Assembly: GCF_013085465.1 (NCBI RefSeq)
Contig: NZ_CP049838.1
Span: 124,001-188,000, forward strand
Direction: 5' to 3'
DNA: 64,000 nt
Source of the DNA: Streptomyces asoensis
GTDB lineage: Bacteria; Actinomycetota; Actinomycetes; Streptomycetales; Streptomycetaceae
In this document: positions 8,939 to 18,030 of the stretch, one piece after another
Position numbering within the stretch: the stretch's first letter is position 1
Layout of the letters: each line of letters opens with the position of its first letter
Translations under genes and position numbers: made by a program
Notes under the pieces: model-generated
What the model saw: only the letters and a program-made list of their open reading frames with translations
Database searches by the model: none
What the model was told of the DNA's origin: nothing

Positions 8939-9940
8939 ATGTCTGCGAGCGCGTTCCGCATACACCGCGCGATATCCGGCGCAGCACACACACAGGCCGG
9001 CGCGGCCGTGCCCATGGGGGCCGGTGACACCCTCCCGCCGTCCCTGACCACCACCGTGCCCAAGGAGTTCGTCCACCGCGCCAGCGTCGCCGAGGTCCTG
9101 CTCACCGACTGGGCGCGGGTGGACGAGTCCCGCTTCACCGTCGCCGCCCAGTGGCCCCGCGGGCACAGCTTCTTCGCCGCCGTGGACGGCTGCCACGATC
9201 CGCTGATCGCCGCCGAGACGATCCGGCAGACCGGAATCCTGCTCGCGCACGCCGAGTTCGGTGTGCCGCTGGGCCATCACCTCCTGGTGGAGGACCTGGA
9301 CGTGCAGGTGCGGCCCCCGCACGTGCGGGTCGGCCTGGCGCCGGCCTCGCTGGACGTCGACGTGACGTGCTCGCAGGTGAAACGGCGCCGCGGCGGCGCC
9401 CTGACCGGCTGCCGCATCACGGTGGAGATCTACCGTGAGGGCCACCTCGCCGCGACCGGGGGCGGCTCGTTCACCTGTGTCGCGCCGGCCGTCTACCGGC
9501 GGCTGCGCGCCGCCCGGCTCGCGGCGGGCGGGCGGCCCCGGGTGCTGGCCCTGACCGCGCCGGAACCCCCGCAGAGCGTCGGCCGGATGTCACCGGTGGA
9601 CGTCGTCCTGTCCCCCGCCGGCCGGCCCGGGAGCTGGCAGCTGCGGGTGGACACCCGCCATCCCGTGCTTTTCGACCACCCCGTCGACCACGTGCCCGGC
9701 ATGGTGCTGCTCGAAGCCGCCCGCCAGGCCACGGCCGCGACACTGGGCCGCGCCTGCCTGCCGCTCGGCATCACCAGCGAGTTCCTGCGCTACGTCGAGC
9801 TGGACACGCCCTGCACCGTCGAGGCCCACCGCACCGCGCCGCCGCGCCCCGAACACGAGGAGAGCGTCCTGGTGACCGCCCAGCAGGACGGCACCCCGGT
9901 GTTCCGGTCCACCGTGACCATGGCGCCGCCCGCCGAATGA
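8939..9940 (+). CDS. afsA: AfsA/ScbA-type gamma-butyrolactone biosynthesis protein
   Basis: A 333-residue protein, ATG 8939 with GGGGGAG close upstream. It has two AfsA hot-dog repeats. The first includes VPKEFVHRASVAEVLLTDW and FVAAVD-type FFAAVDGCHDPLIAAETIRQ. The second includes LRVDTRHPVLFDHPVDHVPG and MVLLEAARQAT. Family members condense dihydroxyacetone phosphate with a beta-ketoacyl thioester, the first step to A-factor-like signals, in the cytoplasm. Length and order fit AfsA, ScbA and BarX. The partner receptor gene is 1.8 kb downstream. The ARE in its promoter suggests control by that receptor. Confidence 0.93.
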   Translation: MSASAFRIHRAISGAAHTQAGAAVPMGAGDTLPPSLTTTVPKEFVHRASVAEVLLTDWARVDESRFTVAAQWPRGHSFFAAVDGCHDPLIAAETIRQTGILLAHAEFGVPLGHHLLVEDLDVQVRPPHVRVGLAPASLDVDVTCSQVKRRRGGALTGCRITVEIYREGHLAATGGGSFTCVAPAVYRRLRAARLAAGGRPRVLALTAPEPPQSVGRMSPVDVVLSPAGRPGSWQLRVDTRHPVLFDHPVDHVPGMVLLEAARQATAATLGRACLPLGITSEFLRYVELDTPCTVEAHRTAPPRPEHEESVLVTAQQDGTPVFRSTVTMAPPAE

Positions 9941-10004
9941 CCCCCCGCGGCCCGCGCCCCGCACAGCACCACCCCGGCACACCGCACCCCGCCGGACGGC
10001 GCCC

Positions 10005-10480
10005 GGCCGGACGGCGCTCCGGCAGACGGTGTTCCGCAGGGCGGCGCTCCGCAGGGCGGCGCTCCGGCAGACAGTGTTCCGGCAGACGGTGTTCCGCAGG
10101 GCGGTGTTCCGGGGAGCACCCCCCCCGGCAGACGGCGCTCCAACAGGCCGTGCCCCGGGGGACCGTGCCCCGGCGGGCCGCTCCGGCGGGCAGCACCCCG
10201 CGGGGTGCTGCTGCGGCGGACGGCGTCACGGCGGGCGGTGTTCCGCGGGACGGTGTTCCGGCGGACGGTGCCCCCGCAGAGGGTGCTCCAACAGGCCGTG
10301 CTCCGGCAGGCCGTGCTCCGGCGGGCAGCACCCCGCGGGGTGCTGCTGCGGCGGACGGCGTCACGGCGGGCGGTGTTCCGCGGGACGGTGTTCCGGCGGA
10401 CGGTGCCCCCGCAGAGGGTGCTCCAACAGGCCGTGCCCCGGCGGGCCGTGCCCCGGCGGGCCGTGCCCCGGCAGACGCTG
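10005..10480. repeat. 15-bp-period minisatellite with a 135-bp tandem duplication
   Basis: Units close to GGCGGTGTTCCGCAG recur with 15-base period from about 10005. Within this, a block starting near 10183 is repeated almost exactly from near 10318 (CAGCACCCCG at 10191 and again at 10326, offset 135). One plus frame translates as FRRAALRRAALRQTVFRQTV, which resembles a pentapeptide repeat protein but lacks the usual Asp/Asn and has no start or ribosome binding site. No gene is called. Confidence 0.8.
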
Positions 10481-10534
10481 CCCCGGGAGAGGGGATCCGG
10501 TGTGCCGGGCGTGTCCTGCGGGGCCGGTGCCGTG

Positions 10535-11464
10535 TCACGCCGTGCCGGGGCTGCCGGGGCGTACCGGGCGTGCGAGGCGGTCCCCGGCGGGCGCGGCGGG
10601 CGCCGCGGGCTGCTGCCCGGCCGGGGCGAAGGCCTCCAGATGATCTTCGGCCCACTGTGCGAAGGTGCGGGGCGGACGGCCCGTCACCGCGCGGACGGTG
10701 TCCTCCACCTGGGCCTTGGCGCCCGCCCGCTGCCGTTCGGCGCTGTGCAGGAGCGCGTCGGCGACCGGCTCCGGATAGCGTGCGGCCCAGGCGGCGCGGG
10801 CCTGGGCGGGGCTCAGTTCCACCAGCCGCAGGGGGACCCCGAGGAGACGGCCGAGCTGCTCGCACTGCCCGGCCGCGGTGAGCGTCTGAGGCCCGGTCAG
10901 GGTGTAGGCGCGTCCGGCGTGTCCCTCCTCGGTCAGGGCCCGCACGGCGACCTCCGCGACGTCACGGGGATCCACACAGGCGTTGGGCGAGGCCGGGTAG
11001 AGGGCGCGCACGGTGCGCTCGCCGCGCACGGAGGCCGCCCAGCCCAGGGCGTTGGACATGAACGCGCGCGGACGCAGCAGGGTCCACTCCAGGCCGCAGC
11101 CGCGCAGCTGTTCCTCGCCCGCACGCTGCCAGCGGGTGATGAAATCGTCGGCCCCCGGGTCCAGGACCGCCGCCGCGGAGAGCTTCACCAGCCGCCGCAC
11201 ACCGGCCCGCCGCGCGGCGGCCGCGAACGCCGCGTCGTCGCCGCCGCCGGCGCGGGTGGTCACCAGGAACGCGGCGTGCACCCCCGTCAGGGCCCGGGCC
11301 AGCGAGAGCGGGTCCCCGTAATCGCCGGCGACGATCTCGGCCGCAGCCGGCGCGCCCGTGACCTTCGCGGGGTCCCGGGCCATCAGACGCAGACGCACCC
11401 CGGCGGGAAACCGGCGCACCACCTGCCCTCCCACCGTCCCGGTGGCACCCGTCACCAGGATCAT
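10535..11464 (-). CDS. NmrA-family NAD(P)-binding oxidoreductase
   Basis: A 309-residue protein. The start is ATG 11464 (MILVTGATGTVGGQVVRRF); the Gly/Ala-rich stretch upstream in the same frame is rejected. The Rossmann GxxGxxG motif is at the very N-terminus. Typical NmrA/atypical SDR segments follow: ADFI-type KLSAAAVLDPGADDFITRW, EWTLLRPRAFMSNAL and CVDPRDVAEVAVRALTEEG. The YxxxK dyad of classical SDRs is not evident, as in many NmrA members, which act as NAD(P)H-quinone-type reductases or redox sensors. It is divergent from the TetR receptor gene. Family members occur as ketoreductases or tailoring enzymes in aromatic polyketide clusters. Confidence 0.85.
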   Translation of the reverse strand: MILVTGATGTVGGQVVRRFPAGVRLRLMARDPAKVTGAPAAAEIVAGDYGDPLSLARALTGVHAAFLVTTRAGGGDDAAFAAAARRAGVRRLVKLSAAAVLDPGADDFITRWQRAGEEQLRGCGLEWTLLRPRAFMSNALGWAASVRGERTVRALYPASPNACVDPRDVAEVAVRALTEEGHAGRAYTLTGPQTLTAAGQCEQLGRLLGVPLRLVELSPAQARAAWAARYPEPVADALLHSAERQRAGAKAQVEDTVRAVTGRPPRTFAQWAEDHLEAFAPAGQQPAAPAAPAGDRLARPVRPGSPGTA

Positions 11465-11655
11465 CCCGCCCACCCCGCCCCCGCCGCCCACAGCACCCGC
11501 AGCCCCTGCCGCGCCCCCGCCGCCCGCAGCGCCTGCGGCGCCTGTGCCCCGTCGTCCCGCACGCCCGGTCCTCCCCGCTCCCGCCGCGATCTCTGCGCGG
11601 TTCCATTGAATCCAGTACATCCGGGGGTGCTGTTCGAAACACACCCCCTGTAATG

Positions 11656-11674
11656 TACGAACTGGACGGTTTTT
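11656..11674. promoter_or_regulatory. Weak ARE-like site before the receptor gene
   Basis: TACGAACTGGACGGTTTTT lies in an AT-rich dip of the divergent NmrA/TetR intergenic region, 45-63 bases before the TetR start. The right half (GGTTTTT) fits the ARE consensus; the left half is poorer. Autoregulation by the receptor would be normal for this family. Confidence 0.35.
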
Positions 11675-11718
11675 TATTGGGTCTCCGGGCTCATCGACGA
11701 GAAGGAGGCCGGGAATTG

Positions 11719-12384
11719 GTGAAGCAGGACCGGGCGATCCGCACCCGGCAGACGATCCTGACGGCGGCGGCCAAGGTCTTCGAGGAGCGCGGCTACCAGG
11801 CCGCGACGATCAGCGAGATCCTCCTCACCGCCGGGGTGACCAAGGGCGCCCTGTACTTCCACTTCCCCTCCAAGGAGGACCTGGCCGAAGGGGTGATCCA
11901 CGAGCAGGACCACGACCTGCCCATCCCGCTGCGCGCCTGCAAGGTCCAGCAGCTGGTGGACACGGTGGTCCTGCACGCCTACCGCCTGCGCACCGACCCC
12001 CTGGTGCGGGCCGGTGTCCGCCTCGCGCTCGACCAGCAGACCCAGGGACTGGACCGCAGCGGCCCGTTCCTGCGCTGGAGCGATGTCGGTATCGCCCTGC
12101 TGGAGCAGGCGCAGGCGCAGGGCGAGCTGATGCCGCACATCGTGCCCGCCGAGACCGCCGACGTCCTGGTGGGGGCGTTCGCCGGCGTGCAGGCCATGTC
12201 CCAGGCCATGTCCAACTACCAGGACCTGCCGCACCGGGTCACCGCCCTGCTGCGGCACGTGCTGCCCAGCGTCGTGGTGCCCTCGGTACTCGCCGCGGTG
12301 GACATCACCGAGGGCAGAGGAGCCTTCGTCCACGCCGAACTCGACAGCCTGCGCACCCCGCAGCACCCGGCGCCCGTCAGCTGA
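11719..12384 (+). CDS. ArpA/ScbR-type gamma-butyrolactone receptor (TetR family)
   Basis: A 221-residue protein. GTG 11719 behind GAAGGAGG gives MKQDRAIRTRQTIL, the family-typical start; an upstream ATG at 11653 is rejected. The TetR helix-turn-helix is EERGYQAATISEILLTAGVT followed by KGALYFHFPSKEDLAEGVI. The ligand domain has the conserved Trp region (SGPFLRWSDVGIALLEQAQA) and GAFAGVQAMSQAM. These are hallmarks of A-factor receptors, which leave DNA on binding the butyrolactone. Together with the afsA-like gene it forms a complete signalling pair. Its stop overlaps the convergent monooxygenase stop by 8 bases. Confidence 0.92.
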   Translation: MKQDRAIRTRQTILTAAAKVFEERGYQAATISEILLTAGVTKGALYFHFPSKEDLAEGVIHEQDHDLPIPLRACKVQQLVDTVVLHAYRLRTDPLVRAGVRLALDQQTQGLDRSGPFLRWSDVGIALLEQAQAQGELMPHIVPAETADVLVGAFAGVQAMSQAMSNYQDLPHRVTALLRHVLPSVVVPSVLAAVDITEGRGAFVHAELDSLRTPQHPAPVS

Positions 12385-14128
12385 CCGCGCCCGCCGCCGC
12401 ATCCCCCACCTGCCCGCCGCCCGCCGCGCCTGCCACCTGCCCGCCGGCCGCCGGATCACCCCCGGCCTGCCCGCAGTCCGCAGCACCCCCGGACGCCGCA
12501 CCCCCGGACGCCGCGTCCCCGGGTGCCGTGTCCCCGGACGCCGTGTCCCCGGGGGGCGGGGTGCCCGGGCCGCAGTACGCCCGCAGGGCGGGGGCCAGCG
12601 CGCCGCCCCCCGCCGCCCAGCCGGCATACCCGTCGGGGCGCACCAGCAGCGCCTCGCAGTCCAGCGCGGGCACCGGGGCGGCCCGCACCACCCGCACCAG
12701 CTGTGCCCACGGCCGCGCCTGGCGCGCATAGCGGCCGGCCCGCTCGCCGAAGAGCAGCAGCAGCGGCAGGCCCGCGGCCAGCAGGCCCGTCACATCGGTG
12801 CGGCCCTGCGGCGTGCTCAGCGCGGCGTTGGGCACGAAACGCCCCTCCCAGGGCGAGGAGCCGGCGCCGCGCGCGGGCAGCACCGTGTCCTGGGCGCTGA
12901 CCATGGACGCCAGGACCGTGCCCTCCGCGCCGCCGCGGGCCATCAGCTCGCCGAACAGCGCGCGCAGCGGGTCGAGTCCGGGATCCGGCCGCATCAGGGC
13001 CAGCTGGGCGCGCGTGTGGTCGATGACCCGCTGCGCGGCGGGCCGGCGCTCCGCGCCATAGGTGTCCAGCAGGTCCTCGCCCGCCCTGCCGCGCACCGTG
13101 AACGCCAGCTTCCAGCCCAGGCCCAGCGCGTCCAGCAGACCCGTGCTCAAGCCCTGGCCGCCGATGGGGAAATGCACGTGCGCCGCGTCCCCCGCCAGCA
13201 GGATCCGCCCCCTGCGGTAGGAGGAGACCAGCCGGGAGAAGTCACTGAACCGGCTCAGCCACCGCGGGCCGTCCATCGCGATGTCACGCCCCGCGATGAA
13301 GGACACCTCCCGGCGCAGCTCCTCCAGATCCAGCGGCGCATGCCGGGCCGGGTGCGCGCCCGAGCAGTTCAGCGTGCGCAGGCGCATCACACCGCCGCCC
13401 GCGTCCTTGGCCAGGATCCAGCCGCGCCCGCTGCGGTGCCAGCCCGGCCGCAGCGCGTCCGCCTGCCCCAGCCGGACATCCCCCGCCATCGCCGACACCG
13501 TCGCCGGATACGTCCGCGCGCCGAAACCCGCCAGCTCACGCACCACACTGCGCGCACCGTCCGCCCCCACCGCATACCCGGCAACGAAACACACCGGCCC
13601 GTGCGGCCCCTGCGCCTCGACCCGCACCCCCTGCGGCCCCTGCCACACCCCGCTCACCCGGTACCCACGCCGCACCTCCGCACCCGCAGCCCTGGCCCGC
13701 TCCTCCAAAGACCGCTCCAGATCCTCCTGCGCACACTTCACCACCGCCCGCGGCTCCCCCGCCGGCGCCCCGATCACCAGCCCCCCGATCCCCGCAAAAT
13801 GAAAAGAACTCCCCCCCGACACCCCACCCGCACCCGCACCCGCACCCGCACCTACAGTCACGCCCGCGGCCTCCCCCGGCCCCGGCCCCTCCCCCGCCTC
13901 CGCGCCCACATCCGCGCCCGCATCCGCGAGCACACCGAGATGACCGCGCCGGGCAAGACACTGCACGGTCCGCGCATGCAGCGTGGTCGCCTTCGGCTGC
14001 CCGCTCACCGCCCCCCGCGCCTCGACCACCACCGTCCGCACCCCGTACCCGGCCAGCTCACACGCCAGGAGCAGCCCGACCGGCCCCCCACCCACCACCA
14101 CCACCTGCGCCCGCACATCCCCCGCCAT
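12377..14128 (-). CDS. FAD-dependent aromatic hydroxylase with low-complexity inserts
   Basis: A 583-residue protein from ATG 14128 (GAAGGAGGGGG upstream). Upstream in-frame sequence is Gly/Arg-biased and not coding. Flavin motifs are VVVVGGGPVGLLLACEL (10-25), VGADGARSVVRELAGFG and ILLAGDAAHVHFPIGGQG. It is a second class-A aromatic hydroxylase of the cluster, probably acting on a polyketide intermediate. It is oddly long for the family. Residues 70-106 are a Gly/Ala/Glu-rich insert between the FAD domain and the following strand. The last 55 residues are a degenerate Gly/Asp/Ala repeat (GDTASGDTAPGDAASGG). Both look like slippage expansions like those in neighbouring intergenic DNA. Confidence 0.9.
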   Translation of the reverse strand: MAGDVRAQVVVVGGGPVGLLLACELAGYGVRTVVVEARGAVSGQPKATTLHARTVQCLARRGHLGVLADAGADVGAEAGEGPGPGEAAGVTVGAGAGAGAGGVSGGSSFHFAGIGGLVIGAPAGEPRAVVKCAQEDLERSLEERARAAGAEVRRGYRVSGVWQGPQGVRVEAQGPHGPVCFVAGYAVGADGARSVVRELAGFGARTYPATVSAMAGDVRLGQADALRPGWHRSGRGWILAKDAGGGVMRLRTLNCSGAHPARHAPLDLEELRREVSFIAGRDIAMDGPRWLSRFSDFSRLVSSYRRGRILLAGDAAHVHFPIGGQGLSTGLLDALGLGWKLAFTVRGRAGEDLLDTYGAERRPAAQRVIDHTRAQLALMRPDPGLDPLRALFGELMARGGAEGTVLASMVSAQDTVLPARGAGSSPWEGRFVPNAALSTPQGRTDVTGLLAAGLPLLLLFGERAGRYARQARPWAQLVRVVRAAPVPALDCEALLVRPDGYAGWAAGGGALAPALRAYCGPGTPPPGDTASGDTAPGDAASGGAASGGAADCGQAGGDPAAGGQVAGAAGGGQVGDAAAGAVS

Positions 14129-14885
14129 ACCCCGGACCCCCTCCTTCGTCCCCGGCCCACGCCGGGAGCCAGTATCACCGACCGGACAGCAGCCGGAGAG
14201 CAGAAAAACACCACCCACCACCAGGGACTGCCCGGCCGTGGAGGCAGGACGCACCGGATGATCCGGACGGGGCCGGATACCCCGCCACCACCACACCCGG
14301 CACACCCCCACGCCACCGCCAGGCCGCCAGGCCGCCAGGCCGGCAGGCCCTGGACCGGCGGACCGGCGGACCGGCGGCGGAGCAAAGCGCCTGCCCAGGC
14401 CGCCAGCCCCCCAGCCGCGGGCCAGGCCGGCGCTCCCGCAGCCGCGGGCCAGGCCGGCGGACCCGCAGCCGCTCCCAGGCCGCCCGGGCCCCCGCCCGGC
14501 CCGCACGAGCTTCCCGCCCCACCGACCGGGCCGCCCACGGCACACGAACAGGACAGAAAATATACGGGACGGACGGTTCACTACCACCCCTGCCCCACAG
14601 CCGCCCGGAGCACATCAGGGACCCCACCGGCCATCCCGCCCGCGCCTCCCACCGCCGGTCCCGGCCGCCTCGGCCCGGACCGGCAACAGCCCCGGCAAGC
14701 GGGCACCGCCGGCACCCACACCGTCGCCTCCGGCCTTGACCTGCACACCTCCTGCGGCCCGGCGGACCGCGTCGCGGGCGGCACCACCCGCGCCCGCCGA
14801 CGGCTTCGTTTCAACAGCTCAGACGGTCCGGCACGAGGTCCGCACAGCACGCACGATGATGATTCCGTCATGCACGGTGGCAGGC
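14129..14885. other. GC-rich spacer upstream of hydroxylase
   Basis: Apart from the candidate operator at 14557-14582, this 750-base spacer shows repeats such as GCCGCGGGCCAGGCCGGCG (14410-14465) and no supported gene. It marks the right boundary of the metabolite cluster. Confidence 0.45.
14557..14582 (-). promoter_or_regulatory. Possible ARE-like site upstream of the second hydroxylase
   Basis: ATATACGGGACGGACGGTTC within 14560-14580 has half sites like the ARE (ATAC, GGTTCAC) with 9-base spacing, as at 4879. It sits in the only AT-rich spot of the 750-base upstream region, about 430 bases from the start codon. Confidence 0.35.
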
Positions 14886-15236
14886 ATGACGGAACAGGAC
14901 ATCTACCACCACCTGCGTGAGTTCCGTGAGCCCTTCGACAAGCCCGCCCCCCTGGCCTGGCCCGAAATCAGCCGAGGCCAGCTGCTTGGTGATGAGCCGG
15001 AAAAGCAGCACCAGCCCGTCGCGCACCGGCTGCGCACCCGGCTGGAGCCTCAGCTGGCGGCGGATCTGGTCCTCATGCTGGAGACCGACGCGGAGGACGC
15101 CGCACTGGGAGTCCTCAGGGTCCCGGACCTCATCGTGACCGACGAGGAGGAAGCAGCAGCCGCCGGTGACGCGATCGACCCCCGCCGTTCCCCTCTCGTG
15201 ATCGAGATCGTCTCGCGGCCCAACCCCAGCAGGGCC
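14886..15236 (+). pseudogene. Uma2-family (DUF820) nuclease fragment, C-terminally lost
   Basis: From ATG 14886 about 117 codons read as a Uma2 protein, the PD-(D/E)XK fold family that is multicopy in Streptomyces: MTEQDIYHHLREFREPFDKP, RVPDLIVTDEEEAAA (the PD Asp) and LVIEIVSRPNPS (the next acidic residue). Homology stops abruptly there. The following Lys and core strands are replaced by repetitive GGCACGGGGCCGGA sequence, in which the frame stays open only by chance until 15707. It is a decayed fragment with no expected activity. Confidence 0.7.
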
Positions 15237-15480
15237 GGGACGGCATGCCGGGCGGGCCGGAGGCACGGGGCCGGAGGCACAGACACAGGCACGGGGCCGG
15301 AGGCACGGGCAGGCGCAGACCGGCAGGACACAGGCGGAGCCGGAAGGGCGGGCGTAGGCACCGGCCGGGCCGAAGGCACGTACAGCCGTACAGGCATGCG
15401 GGCATGCGGGCATGCGGGCATGCGGGCACGGATACAGGGCCGGCGAGGCGGACAGGGGGCGGGGCCCGGCGCGCGCTTCA
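15237..15480. repeat. Short tandem repeats within Uma2 remnant
   Basis: Units such as GGCACGGGGCCGGA and CACAGGCACGG recur from 15262 to about 15330. At about 15393-15425 there is a tandem array of GCATGCGG (four units). The 8-base unit has no spacers, so this is not a CRISPR. Confidence 0.75.
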
Positions 15481-15738
15481 AATCTGCTCCACAGCCGCTC
15501 GAGCCACCCCGGCGCACGGACCCCGCCGCATACCGGCGCCCGCCCGGCCACGATCCGCCAACTCCCCAGCCGCACAAGCCCCGTTACCGGGCCGCGACGG
15601 CGGGCGGGACAAGCCGTTCAGCGACGCAGATCACCCTGCCCCCCGGCTACAGCACGGCCCGGGAAATGGGTAGTCTCGGACCGACCACATATGTTACCGC
15701 TCGGTAGTCCCGTTTTCGCAGGTTCGAGGAGTCCGCCC

Positions 15739-18030
15739 ATGCAACTCGCCGCGATCATCGTGTCGCTGGTCCTCATCGTGGTCGGTGTCGCACTGTTCGG
15801 CCGGGCCGTCCTGGCGATCTACCGCTTCATCACGCTCGGCCAGCCGGCCGCCGCCCGGACCCGCACCGACCGCCCCCTCACACGCACCCTCACCGTCGTC
15901 CGCGAGTTCGCCGGCCACAGCCGCATGAACCGCTGGGGCGTCATCGCGGTGGCGCACTGGTTCGTGGCGGTCGGCTTCTACACACTGCTGCTGACCATCG
16001 TCAACGCCGCCGGCCAGCTCTTCCGGCCCGACTGGCTCCTGCCCGTCATCGGCGACTGGACCCCCTACAACGTCTTCGTCGAGTTCCTCGGCACGATGAC
16101 GGCACTGGGCATCATCACCCTGATCACCGTCCGCCAGCTGAACCGGGCCGGCCGCCCGGACGGCAAGTCACGCTTCGCCGGCTCCAAGACCGGCCAGGCC
16201 TACTTCGTCGAAGCCGTCATCCTCACCGTCGGCATCTGCATCGTGGTCCTGCACGCCCTCGAAGGCGCCCAGCACCACATCCCCCGCTACCAGGCCTCGT
16301 TCTTCATCTCCTACCCCCTGCTCACCCGCCTCGAAGAGCTCGACACCTCCACCCTGCACACCCTCACCTACTTCTTCGCCGGCCTGAAGATCGCCGCCTC
16401 GTTCATCTGGATGATCGTCGTCGCCCTCAACACCAACATGGGCGTCGCCTGGCACCGGTTCCTGGCCTTCCCCAACATCTGGTTCAAACGCAACCCGGAC
16501 GGCGCCACCGCCCTGGGCGCCCTGCTGCCGATGACATCGGGCGGCACACGAATCGACTTCACCGACCCCCGCGACGACGACGTCTTCGGCGTCTCCCAGG
16601 TCGAGCAGTTCTCCTGGAAAGGCCTGCTGGACTTCTCCACCTGCACCGAGTGCGGCCGCTGCCAGTCCCAGTGCCCCGCCTGGAACACCGGCAAGCCCCT
16701 CTCCCCCAAGCTGCTGATCATGTCGCTGCGCGACCACGCGCACGCCAAAGCCCCCTACCTCCTCGCCGGCGGCGGCAAGAACATGGAGGGCGAGGAGAAG
16801 GCGACCGCCGAGCAGCTCGCGGACGTGCCCGCCGCGGCACTGGCCGAGGCCGAACGCCCGCTGATCGGCACCGCCGAGGAGAACGGCGTCATCGACCCGG
16901 ACGTGCTGTGGTCCTGCACCACCTGCGGCGCCTGCGTCGAGCAGTGCCCCGTCGACATCGAACACATCGACCACATCGTCGACATGCGCCGCTACCAGGT
17001 CATGATCGAGTCCGCGTTCCCGTCCGAGGCGGGCACCATGCTCAAGAACCTGGAGAAGAAGGGCAACCCCTGGGGGCTGGCGAAGAAACAGCGCCTGGAG
17101 TGGCTCAAGGAGGTCGACTTCGACATCCCCGTCGTCGGCCGCGACATCGAAGACCTCACCGACGTCGACTACCTGTACTGGGTCGGCTGCGCCGGCGCCC
17201 TCGAAGACCGCGCCAAGAAAACCACCAAAGCCTTCGCCGAACTCCTCCACATCGCCGGCGTCACGTTCGCGATCATGGGCGGCGACGAGAAGTGCACCGG
17301 CGACTCCGCCCGCCGCCTCGGCAACGAGCCCCTCTTCCAGGAACTCGGCATGGAGAACGTCATGGCGCTGAACACGGCGTTCGGCGAGGAGACCGGCGAC
17401 GACGGCAAGGTGACCGAGGCCTCGCGCAAGCCGAAATCGGCGAAAAGAATCGTCGCGACCTGCCCGCACTGCCTCAACACCATCGGCAACGAATACCCCC
17501 AACTCGGCGGCGACTACGAGGTCATCCACCACACCCAGCTGCTCCAGCACCTCATCGACGACGGCAAACTCACCCCCGTCACCCCGGTCGAGGGCCTCAT
17601 CACCTACCACGACCCCTGCTACCTCGGCCGCCACAACAAGATCTACACGCCTCCGCGCGAGATCATCGCCAATGTCCCGGGTCTGCGGAACGAGGAGATG
17701 CACCGCCACAAAGAACGCGGCTTCTGCTGCGGCGCCGGCGGCGCACGCATGTGGATGGAAGAACGCATCGGCAAACGCATCAACAACGAACGCACCGACG
17801 AAGCCCTCTCCCTCAACCCCGACATCATCTCCACCGCCTGCCCCTTCTGCCTCGTCATGCTCACCGACTCGGTCAACGGCAAGAAGAACGAGGGCAAGGC
17901 CAAGGAGTCCATCCAGGTCGTGGACGTCTCCCAGCTGCTGCTGGAGTCGGTCAAGACCCCGGTCGACGACGAGCCCCCGGCGGGCGAGGCGCAGACCGAG
18001 AACACACCCCAACCACAACCCACCACATAA
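15739..18030 (+). CDS. Membrane Fe-S oxidoreductase, HdrD/CCG-domain type
   Basis: A 763-residue protein, ATG 15739 with GAGGAG upstream. About 300 N-terminal residues contain five or six membrane helices with conserved His (NarI/cytochrome b-like), starting MQLAAIIVSLVLIVVGVALF. Two [4Fe-4S] ferredoxin motifs follow, CTECGRCQSQCP near 302 and CTTCGACVEQCP near 393. Two cysteine-rich CCG domains come next, containing CPHCLNTIGNEYP, DPCYLGRHN and FCCGAGGARMWMEE. This is the HdrD/GlpC-like architecture found widely in actinobacteria as an iron-sulfur reductase. It probably passes electrons between membrane quinone and a soluble partner. It looks like a core gene, with codon use typical of highly conserved Streptomyces genes. 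Confidence 0.9.
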   Translation: MQLAAIIVSLVLIVVGVALFGRAVLAIYRFITLGQPAAARTRTDRPLTRTLTVVREFAGHSRMNRWGVIAVAHWFVAVGFYTLLLTIVNAAGQLFRPDWLLPVIGDWTPYNVFVEFLGTMTALGIITLITVRQLNRAGRPDGKSRFAGSKTGQAYFVEAVILTVGICIVVLHALEGAQHHIPRYQASFFISYPLLTRLEELDTSTLHTLTYFFAGLKIAASFIWMIVVALNTNMGVAWHRFLAFPNIWFKRNPDGATALGALLPMTSGGTRIDFTDPRDDDVFGVSQVEQFSWKGLLDFSTCTECGRCQSQCPAWNTGKPLSPKLLIMSLRDHAHAKAPYLLAGGGKNMEGEEKATAEQLADVPAAALAEAERPLIGTAEENGVIDPDVLWSCTTCGACVEQCPVDIEHIDHIVDMRRYQVMIESAFPSEAGTMLKNLEKKGNPWGLAKKQRLEWLKEVDFDIPVVGRDIEDLTDVDYLYWVGCAGALEDRAKKTTKAFAELLHIAGVTFAIMGGDEKCTGDSARRLGNEPLFQELGMENVMALNTAFGEETGDDGKVTEASRKPKSAKRIVATCPHCLNTIGNEYPQLGGDYEVIHHTQLLQHLIDDGKLTPVTPVEGLITYHDPCYLGRHNKIYTPPREIIANVPGLRNEEMHRHKERGFCCGAGGARMWMEERIGKRINNERTDEALSLNPDIISTACPFCLVMLTDSVNGKKNEGKAKESIQVVDVSQLLLESVKTPVDDEPPAGEAQTENTPQPQPTT

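Noticed and set aside
9771..11653. Long ORFs antisense to afsA and through the 15-base repeats
   Set aside because: High GC makes antisense frames open. The repeat-coded part has no ribosome binding site, and the rest is the shadow of AfsA or the NmrA-type gene.
13016..14920. 634-codon plus-strand ORF
   Set aside because: Antisense to the flavin hydroxylase; Arg/Pro/His-rich with no domain.
15385..15430. Regular short repeats considered as CRISPR
   Set aside because: Eight-base units without spacers; a simple tandem repeat.
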